Shown: positions 25,762-37,800 of the stretch, in pieces | Position numbering within the stretch: the stretch's first letter is position 1 | How the letters are laid out: each line of letters opens with the position of its first letter | Assembly (NCBI GenBank): GCA_008933995.1 | Contig: WARS01000029.1 | Location: 10,053,107 to 10,117,106, forward strand | Direction of reading: 5' to 3' | Length of the DNA stretch: 64,000 nucleotides | Origin: Datnioides undecimradiatus | Lineage: Eukaryota; Chordata; Actinopteri; Lobotiformes; Datnioididae | The notes under the pieces: generated by a model | Seen by the model: only the letters and a program-made list of their open reading frames with translations | Told to the model about the DNA's origin: nothing | Databases searched by the model: none | Made by a program: the position numbers and the translations under genes

Positions 25762-28700
25762 CTACTGTCTGATGTCTGCTGGTCTGAGCTGTCTCTCACC
25801 CTCGGCCAGGAAGATCTGCATGGCCCGGTAGAGCAGGTGGATGCCCAGCTCTCGTTTCTTCTTCCCATGCCAGTTGGACACCACGCCATAAAAATCCCCT
25901 CGCTTCTGATTGGTGAGCATATTCAATCCTGGAACAATTGGAAAATTAAGTAGGTTACTGACGTGCTGGACTGGCGGGAGGTCGATGTTCCCTGAGTTTG
26001 CCGTTTCATTTGTTGTGCAGATTTCTGAAAAATCAGCAATGCCTCATCAAACTTTGTACTCAATAAAAGAAGACGTCATAGGTTTTCAGATACTTTTGGT
26101 TTTGCATGTTTTATGTCTTGAAAGTATTTAAAAGGTGTAAAGTTTATAGAAAAACACAAATGTGCTACATTTCACTATGATAAAGTGTTTCCTGGTCTGC
26201 TCCTGGCCTCTTTTGCTCATTATGGGGCAAAATGTCAATACTACTGTTTTAGTAGACTGTCACATGGATTTAACCCAATAAAATTGCTAACAGCACCATG
26301 TCAGCCTATCCCTCCTGGAGGCCTTTATGGGGGAATTTTCCACTCTAATACAAAGCAGATGGGTTTGATTGAGTATTCACACAGGAGAACCAGTGAATCA
26401 CTGCTTACTACTTGCGACGGGATCACTGGTGATGAGTTCTGACCTCCGTTGTACTCACCGATGGCCTCCACAATGCAGGCCTCTCTTGTGTAAGCCTCCA
26501 CTGGGATGACATTCTGGAAACAATGCAGAGAGATCACACCCTGCTCAGCGTTCCACACCTGGAGGATGTGCTGCACTTTGGGGCACAGTTTCTGTCACAC
26601 AGTGAAGAGAGGCAGTGTTTTATACACATCTTGTACATCTTATTTACCTCTGTTTCAATTTAAATCACAAGTATATGCTGTGTGCTGCCTCACTTTGGAG
26701 GTTTTGTCGCCTTTGTAGTATTCCAAAGCCTCATACAGATGGCTGTAGGGGCGGGAGCGTTTTCCTTTGCCCACGTAAAATACTGCAGGGATAAATGTCT
26801 GGAAACACTCCTGTGGAGTCATGGTGTGACTGCGGAATGGGAGGTTTTTCGTTACTCTGGGAAGAAAAGCAAAGATTAAAGATTAATTAATTAGAGTGAA
26901 TGGTGATTATCTGTAGATGTTCTGCAGTTGGTAGATGCAAACTGGATATCATTTCAGTGGATGAGAGCAGGTTGGTAAAGTTAGGTGAGGCCAGCAAAGA
27001 ATACCAGCAATGGTAATAGAAGAAGGCACCGCCATCCAAAGACAAAGTTCATATCTGGGGTGTTCCACACACTAGGAGCAAACATGGCTGATCTGGATGA
27101 GATTATTATTTTATTGCAGCGACACCAAGTGCAGTTTTCTTTTTCTATCCACATAGGAAATTAATGCTTGACCTTGCATTTTGGAGGGAATATCCTTTTA
27201 TTTTTAAGTCTACAACAGAATATTAAGCGGAATCTATATCTCATAACTAAATGCATTACTAGAATAATTACTTGAAACAATACAAAACACAATAAAAATG
27301 AATTTCTCTAAATAATACAACGTTGCTATAGCTTAGTTTTGCCATCCTGTCATCTCGTCTGACTGACTGCAGGTAAGTTTGTGAGCTGCACATCATCCCT
27401 TAAAGAACTGGCAGCATGGACAACATGGGGGGGGAGAGCAGACCTTGGGTCGAGCAGCAGGTAGTTGAAGCTGGACTTGATGATGCCCTCCCTCCACTTC
27501 CTGTTTTGATCCGGTTGGTCGAACTGCTGGCACAAAGCCTGCTCGTCAGCCTGGCAATCAGGCAGCTGGAAGGTCCGCAGGGCCCGACACAATTCTGGGC
27601 TGTAACCTAAATTTACTGAAATAAAAGAAGAAGAAAATGACTTGCTGTGTCAGTGACAGCGATAAGCAAAATTATAATAAGTGCATTAATATGCCTCATT
27701 TATTCAGTGGCTCTAATCTAATCCACCCACAAAGTGATGCCAACTTGAATCCCTCCAAACAGTGGTGGTGAGTTTCAATACAAATAATGAGTTTAATTTT
27801 CCATTTTCATGCTTCTTTTATGAGTGATTTTATAGTCAACTAAAGGACCCAAATATTTCACTACTTGACAGGACAAACATTAATTTAAATAGTATCATAA
27901 TTGTAAATTTGTTATAAAAGAACATTTTTTTTTTTCATTAATTGTCTCAACCACTCCCATCTAACTTCAAAACTGCTCATAACCCAAGCCACAAGTTTAG
28001 AAGTACTATCGTCACCTTATCATACCTATGTATGTAAATAAAGATGATGTCCCTGTGGCTCAACATTCCAAATTTCTTTTTTTAGATAAACATTAACCTT
28101 AAACCTTACAAGAAAAAGCATACACGTTACCCGTTTGTGGCTGGTGGATCTGCTTCTGGTGATGTGGTGATTGGGATTTTGACTCCAGCATTAGGCGGCA
28201 CAGCCTTCGCATGTAGGTTGGCCTGGTACGGCTACTGATGGGGCCCGGGCTCTCCCCAAGCTCTACCAGCCTCAATCTCAGCTCCTTGTCAGTTATTCCT
28301 TTGGTCTCTGGCAGGAAACTCTGCTCATCATCCTTCTCTCTCTGTGAGATCTTTTCAGGCTTCTGGTTCTCCTTTCCTCTGTTCTTAATCACGTCAGTCT
28401 GCATAGACCTCCAGTCATAAAGGATGGTCTCCTCGCTGCTGCTAGTGCTCATACTAGAGCTGAGTGAAGTGTTTGCTGTCGGCGGGACATGGGTCTCAAT
28501 CAGCTTGTGGCCCTGTTCCGTATCTGTGTAGAGGTACTCCACTGGTTCGTCCAGGTCTTGAATGAGTGGACGCCCTCCAGGGGTGTAAGACAGGTTAGCC
28601 AGGTGCTGTGGCCTGCAACGGCTGGACAACCGGCTCATACTGTACCTGGGGGTGCATCCAGTGCCTGGAGTTGAAGGAAGGTCAGAGTCTTCCCTGGACC

Positions 28701-30589
28701 TTCTTGGGGAAAAATAGCTAGAGCTGGTTGAAGATGACCCAGAATCCTGCTGAGAGCTACAGTCCTCAGTAATCCAGCCATCTTCAGTTTTCAGACTGTC
28801 TATTTTGTCCTTACCAGTAACATCGTTTACATTTCTCTTCGTTGCTGCCTCATCTGTACTTGTCAGATCATCAGTCAGAAAATCACTGCCTTCAGCAACA
28901 TTATGTCCTTGCATGGCCAGAATAACCTCTGCAAGGTTTCGTTCATAAGCGTCCATTGAAGAGTCCTGGTTCTTCTCCATCACAAGTGTGTCAGACAAAG
29001 TCTGTGATTCAGAAACAGAGCCACTTTCACTCTTGGAGAGGATGAGTGTGTCAGCTTGGCTACTGCTAACAGTTGATCCTGCTCTGAGTGTGCAGGTTTG
29101 TGTGTCCTGGCAATCAGCAGGGAAGGAGTCTCCTCCTGTGCTACTCCCTGAAAAGGATGGTGTATAACACGGCGCATGTGGTGACCTGAAAAAGTCTTCT
29201 CTGCTCTGAGACCTGGGAGTCTGGCGGTGTGTTCGAACTGGTGAAGGGAGGGTCTCTTCAAACAGAGAAGATGTGATGAGGACGCTGTCAGGGGTCCTGC
29301 TTGTTCTAAGCGAGCACCGACTCAACCTGGAACGAGTCCTGCCAGTTACAAAAGGACTTGGTGTGAACTGAAGGTCGAAGTTGTCCTGTAATGCTTTACA
29401 TGCATCAACTGGCTGCTCAATGTCACCTTCATTTGAAGTGGTCACAGCAGGGACAGTACAAGCTTCAAATTCTTTAGTGTCAAGGTTTTTCATATCAGAC
29501 AGGGCTGGTTTATCAAGTGCACATGTTAAGTGCTCCATAGTTTCAGGTTTTGAATCTATCTGTGGTTCTGTCTGAGCAGGCGGAGGGTTCCCACATGGCT
29601 CTGTAAATTCTGAATCAGAGTCTGTAGAAATCTGAGTCTCTTTCTCAGAAACTTTAGGTAGTGAGAGATGTCTGGGGTGTAGAGAAGCATCCAGGGCACT
29701 GGTGTAATGATCACTTTCACAGCTACTATAATGACTACTACCTGTCCCACTGCTACAGCTGTCAACACGGAAACAAGCTGGTTGTCCCTGCACGTTCACC
29801 TGAGCCTTTTTTGCATGTTCACCCTCCTGTTCATCATCACTCTCTTCCAAAGCACAGTGGCTTAAGACCGTTTTCTCCAAGGTCTCCTCTGTGCTCTCAC
29901 TGCTTTCCCTACAAAAAACATAAACGTGATCCGGCGATGTGACGTCAATGCCCTGCTGGGGTAAAACGGTGGCCATACGGTCTGAGTCCAGGAAGTCAGA
30001 GTAGTCAGACAGGTCAAAAGGTACGGTGCTAGTGCACTGGGTGCCATCAACAGCAGGTTGGTGTTTGGGAGTTTCGGGACTAAAGACTGGGAAATATTCA
30101 TCAACATTACTAAAGCTCACACTCTTACGGCTCACTTGCCTGGAGAAAAATGCTGGGAGTGTGTCTCTTCTGGATGGGGAGATTTTACCATCAGCTCTAG
30201 CAGAATGGTCATCTGCTTTTGATGTAACAACACCATCGCAAGTATGTGAATAATCCTCTTTATGAATGGGCATTGCAACTACAGGTCCCACTGCAGACAT
30301 GCGAGTACTTGACAGTATGGAGGGACCTTCAGAAGCCCAGTGCAAGGAGGAATTGTTCAAGTGATGCTTCTTGGTGTCCATATCAGAAAGTCTGTTATAT
30401 GATATTCCTCTGCAGCCCGGCCTTCCATTAATGTTAGACATGTTGAAAAACGACGAGCGCCTTGTGCTGCTCAACGGGGCTTCGCCAAAGTCACTTATCA
30501 TCGAAGAGTGCGAACTGAGGCTGTAGTCTGACTCAGGACAGCTGGATATGTCTGTTTGGTCTGAACAGACAGCTATGGAGAGAAAAAAA

Positions 30590-30653
<64 letters not shown>

Positions 30654-32524
30654 TTACTCCTCTAAACTGGTCTTCATATACTACAAGACACTTTCAAAAT
30701 CAACCTTCTGTTTATTTTTCTGTCTGAATGGAAAATTAGGCAGTAAATTAGGCACTGACAACAGGTATTAGCAAAATATATTTTGCCTTATTTTCTTACA
30801 TTTTTAAAACACACAATCAAAAAAAAAGAAATGTAATCTTGATGGAGTCTCCATGTTGAAATGCTGTAAAATAACCTAATCGTATATGCGTGCTTTTGAA
30901 TTTTCGAGGCATCTAAGGCTGTTGACACTTGAGACCGACACGTGGTCACTGATAATTGTGGTATTACAATGGTATGTCAAACACTTGAATGGCTGAATGA
31001 ATGCAACTGTAACGCACTGGACTTCTATGTGATTTCTAACACTAATGTAGAAGTATGATTTTCTTCCAAACACAAGGGTAAACATGCTTTGCATTAAAGT
31101 ACTATTGTTTTAGGATTATGTCTTCTTGAGTACTCCCTAACAAAACAAAGCCTTCAAAGAGACTGTCTTACAGTACTGGAACTTAGGCAAGTCATCCTCC
31201 TCCGTGTCCACTGAGCTGGCCTGGTACTCCTGAAGCAGCTGGGCACATTTTCGATTCTCCTGTTGCTCTGCAAGCTGTCCTGGGGTATTCCCTTCCTATG
31301 TAAACCAAAAATGAGACAACAGGTGTAAAAAAAAAACCTGAACCAAAACATTTAAAGCCAAATATTAGTGGATCTCTTGTTACAGCTCAGCCATTGTATC
31401 TGCATTCATTTAAATTTAACACAGAACAACTGGAAAAACTTCACTTTACAAAAAAATCATACTTAATGTTTATGTATATGCATCTTGGTAATAACACTAA
31501 AAGCTATTCTTACATCATCTTCACTGTTGGCGTTCCCTCCATTCATCAAAAGCAGCTTCACATTTTGATAACATCCCCAAAGTGCAGCAATGTGAAGAGG
31601 TGTCAGGCCCTCTGATGACCTGAAATAATGAGACAACATCATTTAATATAACACACACACACAATAATACATGGAATTGCTATAATGCTCTATTATACTG
31701 AGTCTATATTCATAACATATTCCTAAAATGAACAAGACACTGGAGATAGCATAATGCAGGAAGGCACTGAGGGCTTTCTATGATGCAAAAAGTCTGTTTA
31801 GGATTGCTCAAAGTTCTATACAACCATTATCTAAACTGATGCTGCGTTTGTATTGAAATTTAACAGTGATTTCAGGCGTAATTTCAGCTCTGTGGTTATA
31901 CAGAATGAAAATGTGAAGAGGACGATGATGGACATTGGCGTTTTTAACCACACCTGATATTGGGGTCCGCTCCATGCTGCAGCAGCATTCTCAAACAGCG
32001 TGTGTTCTTCTCAGTCTCTTTGCCAACAGCCAAGTGTATCGCAGCCACGCCTTTGTCTCCCACCAGGTTAGGGCATGCACCTTGTGAAAGAAGATGCTGC
32101 ACAGATCTACCACGAAAGAGAAAACCCTTAAAATCAGACATCAATTACAATGCATCTTACAGTTTTGCTGTTTTTAAAACGATGGTGTGAATGGTATGTA
32201 TGTTGTCAGATCAGCTGTTCTTGTCACACCCCTTGCAAACAATATGCCTGGACATTAAAATCGTATCTTATTTCTTAATTTAACAAAGGCTGTCAGTTTA
32301 CTTCCACTAACATAACAATACATCCGGATAATAATTTAACTATAGGTTAAACTCGAGATAGCTAACGTTGCCTACAAAAGTGTCGGTCAGAGCTGCCGCA
32401 TGCTATCAACATAGAGGGCATGTCCGGACAAAACAAAGAGAAAGAGGGCTGAGCATCACCTGGGGTCAACATCGTTCACAGCTTTACACAGTTGACTTTC
32501 GAGCCTCGTCGTCCTTCGATCCAT
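25762..32524 (-). CDS. ankle1: ANKLE1, ankyrin repeat and LEM domain endonuclease
   Basis: Nine coding exons join in frame to about 1,174 residues: 32524-32460, 32106-31954, 31619-31514, 31295-31172, 30572-28131, 27615-27444, 26856-26694, 26591-26459 and 25928-25762 (stop). Residues about 22-125 form ankyrin repeats (TPLHIAALWG, LLLMNGGNAN). A long Ser/Thr-rich region follows. A LEM domain lies at about 909-948 (LRLVELGESPGPI). A GIY-YIG nuclease domain covers about 1012-1130, with FNYLLLDP standing for the GIY strand and FYVGKG at 1047-1052 for YIG. The C terminus (TNQKRGDFYGVV, FLAEGERQL) matches what I remember of the human protein. The family cleaves DNA and has been linked to chromatin bridges at the midbody (C. 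elegans LEM-3); function here is by homology. The human protein is about 615 residues, so the fish form is much longer because of exon 5. The start is the first in-frame ATG and is followed by a good donor. The exon 6 donor (AAG|GTCTGC) is weak, but required by the protein. Confidence 0.93.
30592..30648. repeat. (AT)n microsatellite in ANKLE1 intron 4
   Basis: About 28 uninterrupted AT units. The repeat ends only about 18 bases before the acceptor (CCATAG at 30573-30578) of the giant ANKLE1 exon, so it fills the usual branch-point zone of this intron. Confidence 0.95.
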
Positions 32525-32866
32525 AACCAATGTTTTCCGAACATAAATTGTCTGTTGTCTCCTGTATTAGCCCATAATCGCAGGATGCGATAGATTACGT
32601 TTAGTCTAGGCTAGCTGGCTAAGCTAATAGCGACAAAGAAAATCCACGTAAACCCATGTAGTGTCTGCACGCATTGAACTCCGTTTTCTGTAGAGTCAGG
32701 TTTCAATTATCATCGGGTTAGTGCATTAAATAGAGACAGCGGTGCATCGACGTCCACACACGGAAAGCCAATTATTGTCCACAGTCTCATTTTTCTGGGA
32801 GCTGCACGTCTATTTTCATTGAATTTCCCTCCAAGCACCCAAACCTTCTCCTCCTTGTTTTCAGCA

Positions 32867-32924
32867 GGCGGAAGTCCCGCCCATACTTGTCTGTGATTGG
32901 ATCATGCTTGCATTACACCCAATC
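32867..32924 (-). promoter_or_regulatory. ankle1: Probable ANKLE1 core promoter elements
   Basis: About 340-400 bases upstream of the ANKLE1 start there is a cluster typical of TATA-less housekeeping promoters: an ETS-like GGCGGAAGT (32867-32875), an Sp1-type CCCGCCC (32876-32882), and two CCAAT boxes in opposite orientation (GATTGG at 32895-32900 and CCAATC at 32919-32924). No TATA box is seen. Assignment to ANKLE1 rests on position between its ATG and the end of the next gene. Confidence 0.5.
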
Positions 32925-33340
32925 ATGTGAGACTTCAGTTAAAACCGCTTTTACAATATCAGTGTCAGTATCTCATTTATGCCCGTTTATTTTTGTTTCA
33001 ATCTTCTTGTTTAGACAAGTACAACTATCACACAAGATATTGATAGTTTATTGATAGATTGATTAGAAATACAATAATGTCCCCTTTTAAGTGGAATGAT
33101 TGGAATGTGAAGAACTTGGGTGGAGAAAGATGAAGTGGCTAATAAATTTTGCAAGAATAATGAAAATTAAGCGGAAATGTGAATCAGTTCAAAGGCTATA
33201 AAGACTATAACAAGATGAAGCAAAGTGTCAAGTTTAAGTGGGAGGTATTCAGCTTTGGAGAACTAGCTGATAAAGTAACTTGCATCAACTTGCAATCAAA
33301 AATGATGACACCAAAAATACAAAAATGCAACTGTCAGGTT

Positions 33341-33346
33341 TTTATT
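33341..33346 (-). terminator. ALP-A poly-A signal candidate
   Basis: Canonical AATAAA on the minus strand, about 250 bases after the ALP-A stop codon. It is the first good candidate downstream of the gene. Confidence 0.5.
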
Positions 33347-33597
33347 CAAAATATCTTCAAAATAATTAAGACCACATTTTCATATAAATAAAGTCAACAG
33401 AGTGATACAAGTTATTACTATATGCAACAATAACACAAGGACATCTTGTTAATTTACTTAAAATGGCAGTGATCTCAAGGTTGTTCAACTATACAGCTCT
33501 TATATTCCACACAGAAAATAATTGTGTAGAAAATGATTCATTTTTCAGATAGCACAGTTATTCCAAGATCAGGACAAATTTTCCAAAGGCTGTCATC

Positions 33598-34778
33598 TCA
33601 GACAGAGCTGAAGAAGAGGAGAAGGACACCCATGAGGAGGAGCATCAGGCTGGGTTGGATGCATCCAGTGTGGTTGAGTTGTAGTTTACAGTTCTCATAG
33701 GGCTCCAGGCAGGCAGCGTAAGCCATGGCATGGGCAATGTAGTTCTGTTCCTGGACCCCGTGGAAAAGCTGTGACATGGGACCTTTGGCAAAGATGGCAA
33801 CATCGTCTATGCCATGGGTCTCAGAGTCGAGAGGGACAGGAGCCTGCTGACGGTAATCATTACCCGCTGGGGATAAATGGGACAAAGGAGTATTGTATTA
33901 GCTATATTATGCTTCTCTTTTACATGGACAAACTAAAAACCTACAGTTTGCACAGACAACTAAAAATTGTATTGGTTAGGCTGCCTGATACTTATCCAGT
34001 GTTTGTAATATGATAACAGTTATCATCATCGTATTACCATGTCACATAAAATGTGGCATTGACAATGCAACGGCCAGATTTACTTGCTCTCTGTGCTACT
34101 ACTGTAGCTGTCCTACTACACCACAAGATGGAGCTACTATATTACTTGGTCATTACTAGAATGATAATGTACACTTACATGAAACTGACTCGTTCATATC
34201 TGGCCTAGTACCATTGACAATCTGGTATCCTGGTCCATTACCATACACGGCAGTGGTGAAGTGCTTGTTGTCCTCAGCAAGTGAGTGAGACACTCCTGTG
34301 AATCACAGAACAAAATGGTAACATTAGTGTTTGATCATAGTTTGAGCATTGGATGATATTCACTTTTTATCATTAAAGCTCACTCAGCTCAGCTCTGACT
34401 GAATTTTGAGTGTGTATTTTACCTAAAACAGAGTTTCCTCTAGCAGAGTATCCTCCAAAAGCAAAGACATGGGAGTGATCAGCGGTGACCACAGTCAGGG
34501 TGTCCAGCTCGCTGGTCATTTCTGCTGCTCGTCCAATCGCCTGGTCAAACTGAACAGCTTCATGGAGAGCCATTTTGGCCTTTCCTGCATGGTGACCATG
34601 GTCAATTCTCCCACTTAAAGTCCAGAAGAAAGTTCAAATAAGCAAAAGTAGTCTACCTCTCAAATTAGTATTTAGCACAGTAACCTGAATTGTTGATTAT
34701 ATTACAGTCTTATTGTTGTTGATAACAAACACATGATGCAACTACAAATAATCTGGTTAAAATTTAAGATGTTTCCAA

Positions 34779-34809
<31 letters not shown>

Positions 34810-37800
34810 TATCCACAATTTGAAAGGTGAGATCCCAAAATAATAATAACCATTGTTAAAATTCGCCAATATGAAACTAAAACACACTTTGAACTTTCAA
34901 CTGTTAAAATTTAAAGTGTTTAGATTTTTATTTATGTGTGTAAGGGAGAGTGGCACTGAAAGTTTATTGTAAATACATGGTTGTTTGGCTACAGAGTACA
35001 ATTACACTTATCTTCCACAAAGAGAAAATATCCTTTTGGGTTCTTGTTGAGAATATGAATTGCTTTCTCCACCATCTCTGTGAGGGAGGGGTCCATTGAC
35101 GGATTACGATCCAACTCGTAGCGACAGTCTCCGGGCTCAAAGAGGCCTACATGCAGAGAGAAACAGCAGGCTTCAGTTTGAGGTTGTTCCTATGAACTTT
35201 GAGTAGAGCTGGCAGTGATTTTACCATGATGATACTGAATGTGCACGATTTGTGCGAAGGCCAAAACATAAAACAAACAAAAATTACTGCTGTCGTCTTA
35301 ATTTGAAAATTGATACTGTAAAAATTTTAATGTCAAACAGACTGGGGTGAATCAAACAGGGCCTCAAATGAGCAACTTGGGTGGTTATCTATAAATCTGT
35401 AATAACTGATTCTGATTTTCATCTAAACTAAAGATCTGTTTTACATGGGTTAACATACCCTAACTGGGAGAAAGCAGTACTGTATGTTTGCACCGTAACC
35501 AGAGCTATTTTGTGATTTGCCCTGTACATCAGGTACCACTTGCACAGCAACTGGTGAACTGAACTGAACTGAATATCTTCTTACCCATCAGGAAGTCTGT
35601 ATTTTTAGGATCCACAGCATCAAAATCAGCTTTGTTCCAAACGTATTTAACATTCTGTAGGCGATAAATAAAAACAGACAAATTAATTTTGGAAAGCATA
35701 AGAGGAAGAGACATTTAAATTAAATTAAGTTGCAGCCAGAAGGGAAAATAACTCAATAAAATAATAATTCTCAATAAAACTCAAGCCTGATGAGCACACA
35801 CTGAAAATCCACCTTTTACCTTTTTGTTCTTTGCCCACTCCAGAACAAGATTTTGTCCATCATTTCGGTCTCCTTTAGAATTTGGATACTCTGGGTCAGA
35901 CACAGTTTTGGGAAACATGTATCGACGACCTCCACCAAGAATGACCTGAATTAAGACACATAGTGAGATATGGTTTATTGTGTATTTGAATATTAAGATT
36001 TTAGCATGCTGTCAAATCCATAACGATGTCCTGACTATGTCTATTCTATTAACTCTGTGCACACTGTAAGCACCATCTAAAAGAGAGTAAAGATGTGGAC
36101 TTCACTGAGTTAATTTTACAATATTTCTCAGGAGATTCTCATCCAGGTCAAGTTAATAAGTCATTGGCGCTTTACTGTTTTGCCACAAAAATACCTTTAC
36201 ATCAAGGCTTACATTTATCTCTACGTTGTGAACCAGTTGGTAAGCAATGTCACGGCAGCCATTTTTGATAGCCTCAGAACTGAGGTCAGAGTCAGAGTAC
36301 CAGCCTCGGTTGGCAGTGTGAGCATATGTTGCACCAGGAGAGGCATGCTGCACTCTGGTTGTGGTGACGATCCCCACTGATTTTCCTAAAACACACAGAG
36401 CAGTTTTGGTCATTAAGTGGCCACCTTATTTATATTGTTCATATATGTACATAGGTCAGCTACGAGAAGTTAAAGAAAACTGAAATTTGAATCAAATTAC
36501 AGTATCACATCAATCAAATGTAATACTGATCTGTCTGAAAATGTCCTGAAAGAAAGATGCATTGACACAGACTGATCTGGACTGTGTCAGACCACATAAG
36601 AGTCCAAGTCTCTAAGTGAAACCATAAAGCTACGTGAACCTCAACCTACCTGCTCTCTTAGCACGGTACAGAATTGATTTGACCTCGTTCCCATAGGTTG
36701 CACTACAGTTGTACCTCGGGGTGGCGGCAGTGACACCCAGTGTGCCGTAATTGGCCTTCACACCACATAAATAAGCTGTGGCTGTGCCAGCACTGTCTGG
36801 CATCTGCTGGTCCACATTGTACGTCTGCAGGGGCCAAATAAATTTGCACATTTTAATATGAACACTTATCATTTAGCAGGTGTACTTTTCCACAGTGACA
36901 TGACACTCAGAGTTACAGCAGAAAATGATTGTGTAACAAGCTCAACTGAGTAGTTTCTGGTGATTGTCTATGTAATAAAAGTCCATTTTACTCAAGAAAG
37001 GATAGCAGGTTCTAATATCTGCAGCTGGTTGAAACAAACTGTTTACTAACTCTTACCTGAGGCACATTTTCCTTACTCTGCTAACAACACATACCCTGTT
37101 AATGATGGAGAAATGCAATCTTTTGTTGATGCCAGTAACACTGTCTATATTTGAGAATTCGGATTTATAAAATTTGATGAGTCAGATAAAATAACAACAA
37201 GTTGGCTGATTATAATGACACCCTCCACAAAGTAAAATCAGTGTGAACTGTTAGATAATTACACTTTCATCTTGTAAGTGTGCTGTGAAAGTACAAGCAC
37301 CTCAATTAAGTAAATGCATGTGTGGTTTTCAATCCAACAGTTTAAAGGCACATTCCTATGTAGACTGAATGTGTTGGTCAGAGAGGGCGAACCTTAGACA
37401 GGGCCAGGTGTGGGAAGGTATCCATAACCAGACTGGTCTCCTCCCCAGATTTTCCAGCCAACTGGCCTTTGAGGATCCGTGCAGCAGTTACTGTCGGTAT
37501 CCCCATACCTGGAAGCAGGTGGAAGCACACCTGAGTGTTAGATAACATCAACCAGGTAGAAACAGGGCTGCCATTGTACCCTGTGAACCCCAAAGGATCA
37601 GCTGATGAGGAGAGTTTAAAGGGTGGTGAAACACATCTGAATTCATAAATGGTGGATAATAAGCAAAGCAAATATAGTAATATTAATTATTTTTCTTTTC
37701 AACAAAATTGGTTATTCTTTCCTATATTTCAGGAATTGTCCAAGGCATCTGGTCATCTTGTCCTGCCTTTGAGAATTTGCACCCCTCTACTGCTTATTAC

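Larger units (their letters stand above)
32525..33597. other. Spacer between ANKLE1 and ALP-A
   Basis: About 1.07 kb lies between the ANKLE1 start codon and the ALP-A stop codon. It holds the ANKLE1 5' untranslated region and promoter elements on its left and the ALP-A 3' untranslated region on its right. No other gene is seen. Confidence 0.7.

Noticed and set aside
25635-25889. Minus-strand 84-codon frame over the last ANKLE1 exon
   Set aside because: It is the wrong reading phase; the true phase gives the conserved ANKLE1 C terminus ending ADIRQ and a stop at 25,762.
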